Under the pieces are notes generated by a model. That model was not told the DNA's origin. It made no database searches and was given only the letters and a program-made list of their open reading frames with translations. From contig NZ_BSTQ01000021.1 of the NCBI RefSeq assembly GCF_030269605.1, positions 1 to 64,000 of the forward strand: a DNA stretch of 64,000 nt. The letters are read 5' to 3'. The translations under genes were made by a program, and so were the position numbers. Positions 50,552-59,058 of the stretch are shown here, piece by piece; the first letter of the stretch is position 1, and every line of letters begins with the position of its first letter. This DNA is from Lentzea sp. NBRC 105346. GTDB lineage: Bacteria; Actinomycetota; Actinomycetes; Mycobacteriales; Pseudonocardiaceae.

Positions 50552-51681
50552 CGTTGAACGTCGAAGAACTGCTCGGGAAAGCGTGCGCGAAGACCGGGCT
50601 GACCGAGTTCGGCGACGACTGGTTCCGCGAACCGCTGGACGTGCTGGTCACGAGCCTCAACACCGAGGCCGACCTGTCGCCGCTGGGCCTGGAGCTCACC
50701 CGCCACCGGCTGACCGCGCTGCTAGCCGACCGGCTGCGGCTGCGCGCGCTGCAACGCGAACACCCGGAGATCCTCGCGACCGAGATACGGGTCGCCGCTG
50801 AGATCTGCGGCCTGCCGCGCACCGGCTCCACCCTGCTGCACCGGCTGCTCGCCGCGTCACCCCAGCTCACCTCGACGCTGTCATGGGAGGTCGCCTACCC
50901 GATCCCGTTCCCCGGCGAGGGCCCGGACGCGGCCGAACGCAAACGCCGCGCCCAGGAGCGGATGCGGATGTTCGAAGAGCTCTCCCCCGCGTTCCGCGAC
51001 ATCCACACCGTCGTGTGGGACGGCCCGGAGGAGGACGTGATCCTGCTGGACCGGACGTTCGTGTCGATGAGCTACGACACCTTCTACCGGATCCCCGGCT
51101 ACGGCGACTGGCTGCGCGCCGCCGACCAGAGCAAGGCCTACGCCGAACTACGCGAATGGCTGCAGGTGTTGCAGTGGCAGAACCCTGCACGCGGCCCGTG
51201 GGTGCTCAAGTCGCCCCACCACCTGACCGCGGTGGACACCGTGCTGGACACGTTCGCCGACTGCAAGATCGTCATGACCCACCGTTCACCCGTCAAGGCG
51301 GTCCCCTCGTTCGCCTCGATGGTGCAGACGATGTCCTTGCAGTACAGCGAAACCGTCGATCCGATCCATCTTGGACAGTACTGGTCAGGCCGGTTCGCCG
51401 CGACCCTGCGTTCGTTCTCCCGCGCCCGCGCGGCCCGGCCCGAGCGGTTCGTCGACGTGCACTTCGCGGACACGGTCAGCAAGCCGATCGAGGTCGCCCG
51501 CCGGGTGCTCGGCGAACTCGGCCTGACCCCATCCGCGGCCGACGACGCGGCCTTCGCGGCGTATCTGGAACAGAACCGCACCGAACGGCACGGCTCGCAT
51601 TCCTACACCCCGCAGGACTTCGGGCTCTCCGAAACACAACTGGCCGAGGACTTCGCGTTCTACACGGAGGAGTACCTGTGA
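50548..51681 (+). CDS. Sulfotransferase family protein
   Basis: 377 residues. The 5'-phosphosulfate loop is GLPRTGSTLLHRLL (88-101) and the 3'-phosphate region is VMTHRSPVKAVPS. It resembles bacterial group-3 sulfotransferases that act on lipids, steroids or other small hydrophobic molecules. Dedicated PAPS genes in the same operon strengthen the call. ATG 50548 overlaps the DUF1214 stop by 4 bases. The acceptor is unknown. Confidence 0.88.
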   Translation: MTLNVEELLGKACAKTGLTEFGDDWFREPLDVLVTSLNTEADLSPLGLELTRHRLTALLADRLRLRALQREHPEILATEIRVAAEICGLPRTGSTLLHRLLAASPQLTSTLSWEVAYPIPFPGEGPDAAERKRRAQERMRMFEELSPAFRDIHTVVWDGPEEDVILLDRTFVSMSYDTFYRIPGYGDWLRAADQSKAYAELREWLQVLQWQNPARGPWVLKSPHHLTAVDTVLDTFADCKIVMTHRSPVKAVPSFASMVQTMSLQYSETVDPIHLGQYWSGRFAATLRSFSRARAARPERFVDVHFADTVSKPIEVARRVLGELGLTPSAADDAAFAAYLEQNRTERHGSHSYTPQDFGLSETQLAEDFAFYTEEYL

Positions 51682-52457
51682 TGCTGGACGACGAGGTCGT
51701 GGTGATCACCGGAGTCGGCCCCGGCCTGGGCAGCAAGCTGGCGCTGCGCGCCGCCGCCCAAGGCGCCAAGGTCGTCATGGCCGCACGCTCGACCGAGGTC
51801 ATGACACAGGCGGAGAAGGAGGTCGCGAACGCGGGCGGCGAGGCTGTCGGCGTGTCGTGCGACGTGCGCAAGCCGGACGACGTGGCCCGGCTGGTGGACA
51901 CCGCGCTGGACCGGTTCGGCACCATCACCGGACTGGTCAACTCGGCGTTCGGACACGCCGGGTTCACCGACCTGCTGGACACGCCGGAGAAGGCGATCCG
52001 CCGATCGCTCGACATCACCCTGTTCGGCGCCCTCAACGTCACCCGCGCGGTGGTGCCGCACATGAAGGCCGCCGGCCGTGGTTCGATCGTCAACATCGGC
52101 ACGATGACCACCCGCAAGCCCAGCCGCGGCGAGGGTGGGTACGCGGTGCCGAAGGCGGCGATGGCCACCGCTACCCAGTACCTGGCGCTGGAGCTCGGCT
52201 CGCACGGCATCCGGGCCAACCACGTGATCATGGGCTGGTTGGATGGGCCCAGCGTGCGGTTCTACATCAAGATGAAGGCGGAGAACCGCGGCGTGCCCGA
52301 GCAGGAGATCTACGACGAGGTTGCCGGCCGTATTCCGCTCGGCCGGATTCCAACTGACGACGCGTGTACCGGTGCGGTGCTGTTCCTGTTGTCCCGCAAC
52401 GCTTCTGAGATTACCGGCGCTACGCTGGACGTCAACGGCGGGGAGTACATGCCGTGA
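51681..52457 (+). CDS. Short-chain dehydrogenase/reductase
   Basis: 258 residues. Cofactor motif ITGVGPGLGSKLAL (9-22), catalytic Tyr154 and Lys158 (GYAVPKAAM); the usual Ser is Thr141 (NIGTMTT). C-terminal DVNGGEYMP is typical. It could oxidise or reduce the hydroxyl that is sulfated. ATG 51681 overlaps the sulfotransferase stop (TGATG); GTG 51678, with better Shine-Dalgarno spacing, is the alternative. Confidence 0.85.
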   Translation: MLDDEVVVITGVGPGLGSKLALRAAAQGAKVVMAARSTEVMTQAEKEVANAGGEAVGVSCDVRKPDDVARLVDTALDRFGTITGLVNSAFGHAGFTDLLDTPEKAIRRSLDITLFGALNVTRAVVPHMKAAGRGSIVNIGTMTTRKPSRGEGGYAVPKAAMATATQYLALELGSHGIRANHVIMGWLDGPSVRFYIKMKAENRGVPEQEIYDEVAGRIPLGRIPTDDACTGAVLFLLSRNASEITGATLDVNGGEYMP

Positions 52458-52909
52458 GCCACGTCGTCGAGTCGGTCGTCGTTGAGATCGATGCGCCCGC
52501 GGCGTTTGTGTGGGACGTGCTGGTCGACTACGCGAACTATCCACAGTGGAATCCGTACACGTTGAAGGTTGACACCACGCTGGGGGTGGGCGATCCCATC
52601 GATCTCACGCTGCCCAACCCGGATGGGAGTGCTGGGACGTTCGTCAGCCGGGAGTACATCCGGGTCGTTGAGCCGCCTCGGCTGCTGCGTTACGACACCG
52701 GTGACACTTTTCCTGGCCTGCTTGGGACTCGCGATCAGCGGATCACCTCGTTGGGCTCGGATCGGTGCCGCTACCACACTTGCGAGACGTTTACTGGCAA
52801 GTACGCGGACGCTGTGATGGCCACGCAGGGCGCTTGGGTGAAGCGGGGGTTCGACGCTGTGGCCCATGCGTTGCGGGATCGTGTACTTGCCTTGCGGTTG
52901 GCGTTGTAG
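52454..52909 (+). CDS. SRPBCC-fold (polyketide cyclase-like) protein
   Basis: 151 residues of the START-like fold: VVVEIDAPAAFVWDVLVDYANYPQWNPYT at the N-terminus and a C-terminal long helix. These proteins bind hydrophobic ligands. GTG 52454 overlaps the dehydrogenase stop by 4 bases; it is the last gene of the sulfation operon, so it may carry the substrate. Its sequence has visibly lower third-position GC than its neighbours. Confidence 0.82.
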   Translation: MSHVVESVVVEIDAPAAFVWDVLVDYANYPQWNPYTLKVDTTLGVGDPIDLTLPNPDGSAGTFVSREYIRVVEPPRLLRYDTGDTFPGLLGTRDQRITSLGSDRCRYHTCETFTGKYADAVMATQGAWVKRGFDAVAHALRDRVLALRLAL

Positions 52910-52978
52910 ACCTGGGCGTCGGTTTCGTGGTCCGGGGCGATAGCGATCTGGGGCGGGGCGCTGCGGTGGTCCGGATTG

Positions 52979-53115
52979 CGATTGGGGCTTGACTTGAGAC
53001 CTCATTGGCCCTGTGCCTAATTCTGGGCAGAGGCGCTGGCGGGCTCAAACGGGCAGAGGTGAAACGCCCGCGCCGCCGAGTGTAGCGCCTCGCACCCCAA
53101 GTCAAGCCCCAATCG
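52979..53115. repeat. 18-bp inverted repeat pair around a 101-base spacer
   Basis: CGATTGGGGCTTGACTTG (52979-52996) and its perfect complement (53098-53115) bracket 101 bases without a gene. The element lies in the 331-base gap between the SRPBCC gene and nrdB, both of which end here. It could be a terminator-like structure or a tiny non-autonomous mobile element; I see no target duplication. The rest of the gap holds nothing recognisable. Confidence 0.55.
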
Positions 53116-53240
53116 CGAGCTACCCACCAGACGCGCCCCTCTACCTGTCAGTGGTGTTTGAGGTGCTCTGTACCCGTGGTGTCGCAAGGCTTCTCGCACC
53201 CGTGGTGTCCGAGGAGCCCAGAGTCCTGGTTTCGCGAGCC

Positions 53241-54269
53241 CTAGAACTCCTCGTCGAACGATACTGTGCCGCTCACCGCTACCTGATACGCCGACACCCG
53301 GCGTTCGAAGAAGTTCGACAGCTCCTGCACGTCCTGCAGCTCCATGAACGCGAACGGGTTCCTCGAGCCGTAGATCGGCTCGATCCCCAGCACCTGCAGC
53401 CGCCGGTCGGCGACGTGCTCCAGATACGACCGCATGTCGGCCACCGACATGCCCGCCACACCGCCCTCCAGCAGGTCCTCCGCGAACTGGACCTCCGCGT
53501 CCACCGCCTCGCGCAGCATCTCCCGCACCTGCTCGTGCAAAGCCGAGTCGAACAGGTCCGGCTCCTCGCGGCGCACCGTGTCGACGACGTCGAAGGCGAA
53601 CGCCATGTGCATCGACTCGTCGCGGAACACCCAGTTGGTCCCGGAGGCGAGTCCGTTCAGCAGCCCGCGCGAGCGCAGGAAGTAGACGTACGCGAAGGCG
53701 CCGTAGAAGAACAGGCCCTCGATGCACGCGGCGAAGCAGATCAGGTTCAGCAGGAAAGACCGGCGGTCCTCGCGCGTCTCCAGGCGCGTCAGGGAAGAGA
53801 TCGAGTCGATCCACTTGTAGCAGAACTCGGCCTTGGCGCGGATCGACGGGATCGTCTCCACCGCGGCGAACGCCTCGGCGCGCTCGTTCTCGTCGGGGAG
53901 ATAGGTGTCGAGCAGTGTCAAGTAAAACTGGACGTGCACGGCCTCCTCGAACAGCTGCCGCGACAGGTAGAGCCGGGCCTCCGGCGCGTTCACGTGCTCG
54001 TAGAGGTTGAGCACCAGGTTGTTCGCGACGATCGTGTCGCCGGTCGCGAAGAACGCCACGAGGCGGTTCACCAGGTGCCGCTCGGCGGACGAGAGCTTCC
54101 CGAGGTCGGCTAGATCGCTGTGCAGGTCGACCTCTTCGACGGTCCACGTGTTCTTGATCGCGTCACGGAAGCGTTCGTAGAACAGCGGGTAGCGCATGGG
54201 GCGCAACGTGAGGTCCATGCCGGGGTCGAGCAGGGCGTGCTGGCGGGCGGTGTTCTCTAGCGTGGTCAC
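53241..54269 (-). CDS. nrdB: Ribonucleotide reductase beta subunit, class Ia
   Basis: 342 residues. The di-iron ligands and radical tyrosine are in QLFEEAVHVQFYLTLL (E-x2-H-x3-Y spacing), with DESMHMAF later. The C-terminal tail (SGTVSFDEEF) would dock to the alpha subunit. GTG 54269 overlaps the nrdA stop by 4 bases. Control is by the cobalamin riboswitch before nrdA. Confidence 0.95.
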   Translation of the reverse strand: MTTLENTARQHALLDPGMDLTLRPMRYPLFYERFRDAIKNTWTVEEVDLHSDLADLGKLSSAERHLVNRLVAFFATGDTIVANNLVLNLYEHVNAPEARLYLSRQLFEEAVHVQFYLTLLDTYLPDENERAEAFAAVETIPSIRAKAEFCYKWIDSISSLTRLETREDRRSFLLNLICFAACIEGLFFYGAFAYVYFLRSRGLLNGLASGTNWVFRDESMHMAFAFDVVDTVRREEPDLFDSALHEQVREMLREAVDAEVQFAEDLLEGGVAGMSVADMRSYLEHVADRRLQVLGIEPIYGSRNPFAFMELQDVQELSNFFERRVSAYQVAVSGTVSFDEEF

Positions 54270-56599
54270 TGGCAGGCCTCACAGGACTCGGGGTTTTCCA
54301 GGGAGCAGGCGACTGCCGCGGGCACGGTCGCCTGCTGGATGCGCGTCGCCGGACGGGAGCGCAGGTAGTACGTGGTCTTCAGCCCGGCTTTCCAGGCGTA
54401 GAGGTACATCGAGGAGAGTTTCCCGATCGTCGGCGACGCGACGAACAGGTTCAGCGACTGGCTCTGGTCGATGTACGGGCCGCGCGCGGCGGCCAGTTCG
54501 ATCAACGACTTCTGTGGCAGTTCCCAGGCCGTGCGGAACAACGAGCGGACGTCGTCGGGCAGCTCTACCAGTCCCTGCACGGAACCGTCGGCCTGCTTGA
54601 GGCGCGCCCGGATCTCCCCGGTCCACAGGCCGCGGGACTTCAGCTCCCGCACCAGGTACGAGTTGATCTGCAGGAACTCGCCGGAGAGCGTCTCGCGCTT
54701 GAAGGTGTTGGACACCTGCGGCTCGATGCACTCGAAGCAGCCCGCGATCGACGCGATCGTGGCCGTCGGCGCGACCGCGATCAGCAGCGAGTTGCGCAGG
54801 CCGTGCTCGGCGATGCGCTCGCGCACGGCGGCCCACCGCTCGGTCTGCGTGGGCGTGACGCCCCACAGGTCGGGCTGCAGATCCCCCTGTGCGGCACGGG
54901 TTTGCGCGTACGCGGGGTGCGCGCCCGCCGACTCCGCCAGCGACGCCGACGACTCCAGTGCGGTGAGGTAGATCTCCTCGGCGATGCGGGTCGACAGCTC
55001 CCGCGCCTGCGGTGAGTCGAACGGCAGGCGCAGCTTGAAGAACACGTCCTGCAAGCCCATGACGCCGAGCCCGACCGGCCGCCAGCGCGGGTTGCTGCGC
55101 GCCGCCTGTTCCGTCGGGTAGTAGTTGATGTCGATCACGCGGTCGAGGAAGACCACGGCCGTGCGAACGGTGGCGCGCAGGCGGTCCCAGTCGATATGGC
55201 CATCAGCGACGTGCGCGCCCAGGTTGACCGAACCCAGGTTGCACACCGCGGTCTCGGAATCACTGGTGACCTCGAGGATCTCGGTGCACAGGTTGGACAG
55301 GTGCACCACGTTGCCCGGCTCGGCGGTCTGGTTGCAGGTGCGGTTCGCGGTGTCCTTGAACGTCATCCAGCCGTTGCCCGTCTGCGCCAGCGTGCGGACC
55401 ATCCGTCCATAAAGGTCACGCGCCTTGACCGTGCGGACCGCCCGGCCCGCCTCCTCGGCGGCGCGGTAGGCGTCGTCGAACGCCGGACCCCACAGGTCGA
55501 CCAGCTCGGGTACCTCGTCCGGGTCGAACAGCGACCAGTCGGCGTCCGCCTCGACGCGGCGCATGAACTCGTCCGGGATCCAGTTGGCCAGGTTGAGGTT
55601 GTGCGTACGGCGCGCGTCCTCGCCGGTGTTGTCGCGCAGCTCCAGGAACTCCTCGATGTCCGGGTGCCACGTCTCCAGGTACACGCACGCCGCGCCCTTG
55701 CGGCGGCCGCCCTGGTTCACCGCCGACACCGAGGCGTCCAGCGTGCGCAGCCACGGCACGATGCCGTTGGAGTGCCCGTTCGTGCCGCGGATCAGCGCGC
55801 CGCGCGACCGCACGCGCGACCACTGCACGCCGATGCCACCCGCGAACTTCGACAGCCGCGCGATCTGCGCGTACCGCTCGTAGATGGACTCCAGCTCGTC
55901 GCGCGGCGAGTCCAGCAGGTAGCACGACGACATCTGGGTGTGCACGGTGCCGGAGTTGAACAGCGTCGGCGAGCTGGGCAGATACGCCAGCGACGACATC
56001 AGCCGGTAGAAGTCGATCGCCTCGGTCGCGGTGTGCGACAGGCCGCACGCCACGCGCAGCAGCCAGTACTGCGGCTGCTCGATCACCGCTCGCCGCGCCG
56101 GGTGACGCAGCAGGTAGCGGTCGTAGACCGTCCGCAGGCCGAAGTACTCGAACCTCCGGTCGGCGTCCAGGTCGATCGCGTCGTCCAGCTTGCGGGCGTT
56201 GGCGGCCACGAACTTCGCGGTCGCGTCCCCGATGAGCCCTTCGGCGTGCCCGAGCGCGATGCTCTGGCTGAACGACTGGACGCCCTGCCTGCGAACTTCC
56301 TTCTCGATGTACGCGGCGAGCAGGCCGGCGGCGAGCTTGGAGTACTCGGGTTCCTCGGCGACGAGCGCCGCGGCCGTCTGGATCGACAGCCGGTCCAGTT
56401 CCTCGGTGGTGGCGCCGTCGTACAGACCGCTGATCGTCTTGGTCGCGACCCGCAGCGGGTCGATCTCCTTGAGATGGACGGCACAGCGCTGCACCGCGCG
56501 CACGATCTTGTTGACGTCAACGGGTTCCAGGGCGCCGTTTCGCTTGCGCACCCGCATCGTGCCCGAATTGAACACTGTCGTCGTGTCGACGACCGTCAC
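54266..56599 (-). CDS. nrdA: Ribonucleotide reductase alpha subunit, class Ia
   Basis: 777 residues. An ATP-cone regulatory domain opens the protein (MRVRKRNGALEPVDVNKIVRA), then the 10-stranded barrel with SNLCTEIL and NLGSVNLGAHV. The C-terminal redox pair is CEACQ. GTG 56599 has GGAG 6 bases upstream. Actinomycetes commonly also have a B12-dependent class II enzyme elsewhere; the riboswitch would shut this B12-free enzyme when B12 is plentiful. Confidence 0.95.
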   Translation of the reverse strand: MTVVDTTTVFNSGTMRVRKRNGALEPVDVNKIVRAVQRCAVHLKEIDPLRVATKTISGLYDGATTEELDRLSIQTAAALVAEEPEYSKLAAGLLAAYIEKEVRRQGVQSFSQSIALGHAEGLIGDATAKFVAANARKLDDAIDLDADRRFEYFGLRTVYDRYLLRHPARRAVIEQPQYWLLRVACGLSHTATEAIDFYRLMSSLAYLPSSPTLFNSGTVHTQMSSCYLLDSPRDELESIYERYAQIARLSKFAGGIGVQWSRVRSRGALIRGTNGHSNGIVPWLRTLDASVSAVNQGGRRKGAACVYLETWHPDIEEFLELRDNTGEDARRTHNLNLANWIPDEFMRRVEADADWSLFDPDEVPELVDLWGPAFDDAYRAAEEAGRAVRTVKARDLYGRMVRTLAQTGNGWMTFKDTANRTCNQTAEPGNVVHLSNLCTEILEVTSDSETAVCNLGSVNLGAHVADGHIDWDRLRATVRTAVVFLDRVIDINYYPTEQAARSNPRWRPVGLGVMGLQDVFFKLRLPFDSPQARELSTRIAEEIYLTALESSASLAESAGAHPAYAQTRAAQGDLQPDLWGVTPTQTERWAAVRERIAEHGLRNSLLIAVAPTATIASIAGCFECIEPQVSNTFKRETLSGEFLQINSYLVRELKSRGLWTGEIRARLKQADGSVQGLVELPDDVRSLFRTAWELPQKSLIELAAARGPYIDQSQSLNLFVASPTIGKLSSMYLYAWKAGLKTTYYLRSRPATRIQQATVPAAVACSLENPESCEACQ

Positions 56600-56722
56600 A
56601 GCTCTCTCCTCGCGAGCTCGGCGACACCGAGAGCAGCGAGGAGTAGACGGGCGCGCGCGACCGCCACGTCCTCCCGCCCTCCCTCGGGGCCGCGGACGCC
56701 CGCACGCGGACGCGTGCGGGGT

Positions 56723-56873
56723 GCTGGCAGGTCTTCGGACTCACGGGCGGGCCTTCTCAGGCGCCTACCGGCCGTCGCTTCCCAGACTCCACGTCCAGTG
56801 CTCAGTTGACGGCTTTCGTTCCCGTTCACCGCTGCGGGGCAGTCCCGGATTCACACCGGGTTCCCTCTTGCGA
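56723..56873 (-). ncRNA. Cobalamin riboswitch controlling nrdAB
   Basis: Read on the minus strand, the segment shows the B12-aptamer order: GGGAACCCGGTGTGAATCCGG, CTGCCCCGC, CGGTGA, the core AGTCTGGG, CGGTAGGCGCCTGAGAAGG, and the closing GTCCGAAGACCTGCC. A GC-only stem (56699-56708 with 56711-56720) lies just downstream and may be part of the switch. The known Streptomyces coelicolor case also places a B12 riboswitch before nrdAB. The remainder of the gap up to nrdA is GC-rich leader. Confidence 0.93.
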
Positions 56874-56997
56874 CGACCGATCTGGATGATCGGCCGAACC
56901 AGCTCGCGAGCACAATACATGGCGTCGCGGAGCGATCATGCACCTACATGTTGTGCGCGTGTCGCCCGGTTGGAGCAACCGGGCGACACGGCGGATT

Positions 56998-58092
56998 TCA
57001 CGCGGTGATCAGGGACAGGCCGAACTCGTCCAGGATCGGGTTGACCGGCTGGAACCACGTCTTGCCGCCCCCGGAGCAGTCGCCGTAGCCACCGGATGTC
57101 ACGCCCTGCGCCTCGTTGCCGGACAGCCACGAGCCGCCGGAGTCGCCGCCCTCGGCACACACGCTCGTGCCGGTCATGTGATAGACCGTGCCCTCCGCGT
57201 AGTTGATCGTGTCGTCCTTCGACTCGACGTAACCGCAGTGCATTCCGGACGTCGAACCGGACCGGCAGATGCTCGCGCCGATCGGCGCCTCCTGCGATCC
57301 GTAGACGTAGTAGGCGTAACCGTCGTAGCCGTACACCAGCGGCTGCAGCGTCACGCCGTCAACGGTCCGCACGAAACCCATGTCACGCGTGGGGAAGATG
57401 GACCGCTCGACGTTCCCGAGGTCCTCGCCGTCGTGGTTCGTGGCGTGGTCGCCGGGACTGCCGCAGTGCCCGGCGGTGACGAACCCGCCCTCGACGGCGA
57501 ACCCGATCGAGCAGCGCCAGGAGTTGTTGACGTAGTAAGGAAGTGCGCCCATGACCTCAGCGAGCGGGCGCGGCTTCGGCGGGGTCCGCTGGACCTGGAT
57601 CGCCGGGTCGATCTCCTTCGCCTTGGCGATGAACGCCTCGGCACCGGGAGCGTTGTTGGTGATGCGCAGGACGACCGCGTTGGCGCGCACGTCGACGTTC
57701 CAGCTCCCCTCGGGAGCGTTGTCGATCCGGTCGACGCGGTTCTTGATCTCGGTGAGCGCCCGCTCGCTGCGGGCGACCGTGCGCACCTCGGCGCCCGGTA
57801 GCTCGACGGCCTTTGTGGACTGCACGACCAGTCTTCCGGTTGTGCTGTCGAACCACGCGCCGCCGAAGTGGTCGCCCAGTGCGGCACGGGCGGTCTGTTC
57901 GGTCTTGGCGGCCTTGGCCTCCTGGGCCAGCCGCAGGGTCACCTGGGCCGGGGTGAGGCCCAGGTCGCGTCGCATCGCCTCCGCGAGGGCCGGAGAGACG
58001 ATGCGCGCCTTCGGCTCCGCCGCGTGGGCGGGAACCGCGAATGACAACGTTGTCAAAGCTGCGAGCAGAGCGGTGATCACCTTGGGTTTCAT
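56998..58092 (-). CDS. Secreted S1-family serine protease with pro-domain (streptogrisin type)
   Basis: 364 residues. Signal peptide 1-24 (ending VPAHAAEP), then an alpha-lytic-protease pro-domain (LRLAQEAKAAKTEQTARAALGDHFGG). The mature domain has His in VTAGHCG, Asp in PTRDMGFV and Ser in EGGDSGGSW, with Cys pairs. It would be autocleaved after export. ATG 58092 is preferred over upstream codons because it gives a clean signal peptide; GGGGAAG lies upstream. Confidence 0.92.
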   Translation of the reverse strand: MKPKVITALLAALTTLSFAVPAHAAEPKARIVSPALAEAMRRDLGLTPAQVTLRLAQEAKAAKTEQTARAALGDHFGGAWFDSTTGRLVVQSTKAVELPGAEVRTVARSERALTEIKNRVDRIDNAPEGSWNVDVRANAVVLRITNNAPGAEAFIAKAKEIDPAIQVQRTPPKPRPLAEVMGALPYYVNNSWRCSIGFAVEGGFVTAGHCGSPGDHATNHDGEDLGNVERSIFPTRDMGFVRTVDGVTLQPLVYGYDGYAYYVYGSQEAPIGASICRSGSTSGMHCGYVESKDDTINYAEGTVYHMTGTSVCAEGGDSGGSWLSGNEAQGVTSGGYGDCSGGGKTWFQPVNPILDEFGLSLITA

Positions 58093-58254
58093 GCGCCACT
58101 TCCCCGTCGTGCCGCGGCGGCACTTCAAACGCTAGTGCCGATGCGCGCAGGGGAAACCGCTGTTCGGCGCACGAACTTTCACCCCGCCGGGGTGAGGTCC
58201 GCGCCCCGGCTCCCACGACACCGTTCAAGTACGACTCGGACGAAAGGGAGCGAC

Positions 58255-58749
58255 ATGGCAACGCTGACGGTCTGGAAGTTCGACAGCGCCACGGCGGCGG
58301 GCGAGACCATCGACGCGCTCGAGATCCTGGCGAAGCAGGAGCTCATCACCCTGCACGACGCGGCCACCGTGTCGTGGCCGCCGAACGCCAAGAAGCCGAA
58401 GACGCGGCAGCTGCGCAACCTCGCCGGCACCGCGGCGCTGGGCGGCATGTTCTGGGGAATGCTGTTCGGGCTGATCTTCCTGGTGCCGTTCCTCGGCGCC
58501 GCCATCGGCGCGGCGACCGGCGCGATCGCCGGGTCGATGACCGACGTCGGGATCGACGACGACTTCATCAAGGCGGTCCGCAAGGAGGTCGTGCCGGGGA
58601 CGTCTGCGCTGTTCCTGTTGTCCAGCGATGCCGTGCTGGACAAGGTCAAGACCGCGCTGGACGACCTCGGGTACCGGCCGCAGCTGATCCAGTCCAACCT
58701 GTCCGAGGCGCAGGAGGCCGCGCTGCGCGAGATGCTCGCCGAGGCGTGA
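58255..58749 (+). CDS. DUF1269-type membrane protein
   Basis: 164 residues. The central Gly-rich hydrophobic stretch (about 62-97) looks like one or two membrane or glycine-zipper segments, flanked by soluble parts (TLTVWKFDSATAAGETIDAL and DAVLDKVKTALDDLG). This pattern matches the DUF1269 family. AAAGGGAG precedes ATG 58255. Function unknown. Confidence 0.78.
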   Translation: MATLTVWKFDSATAAGETIDALEILAKQELITLHDAATVSWPPNAKKPKTRQLRNLAGTAALGGMFWGMLFGLIFLVPFLGAAIGAATGAIAGSMTDVGIDDDFIKAVRKEVVPGTSALFLLSSDAVLDKVKTALDDLGYRPQLIQSNLSEAQEAALREMLAEA

Positions 58750-58752
58750 CGC

Positions 58753-59019
58753 TCAGCCCGTGACCTGGTCGACGAAGCACCATCGCCACGTCTCCCCCGG
58801 CTCGACCGAACGGATCACCGGGTGGCCGGCGGCCGCGGCGTGCCTGCTGGCGTGCTTCTGCGGCGACGAGTCGCAGCAGCCGACCTTTCCGCACTCCAGG
58901 CACTTGCGCAGGTGGACCCATCCGGTGCCCTGGGCCAGGCAGTCCTCGCACCCGTCGTCGGTGCTCGCGGCCGGTTCCGGGCCGAGGTCGGCGAGGTGCG
59001 CGCACACGTTGGTAGTCAC
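58753..59019 (-). CDS. UBP-type zinc-finger protein
   Basis: 88 residues with the ZnF-UBP pattern: CAHLADLG, GCEDCLAQG, CLECGKVGCCDSS, HASRHAAAAGHP. In eukaryotes this finger binds the ubiquitin C-terminus; bacterial ones are of unknown role. GTG 59019 is divergent from the redox response-regulator gene, 39 bases apart, so the two probably share control. Confidence 0.85.
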   Translation of the reverse strand: MTTNVCAHLADLGPEPAASTDDGCEDCLAQGTGWVHLRKCLECGKVGCCDSSPQKHASRHAAAAGHPVIRSVEPGETWRWCFVDQVTG

Positions 59020-59058
59020 GGGAATGACCGTAGCCGGTAGCGGTGCTTGACTGACGGC

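Noticed and set aside
52910..53240. A small gene between the SRPBCC gene and nrdB
   Set aside because: No reading frame with a start, ribosome site and protein-like composition; only the inverted repeat stands out.
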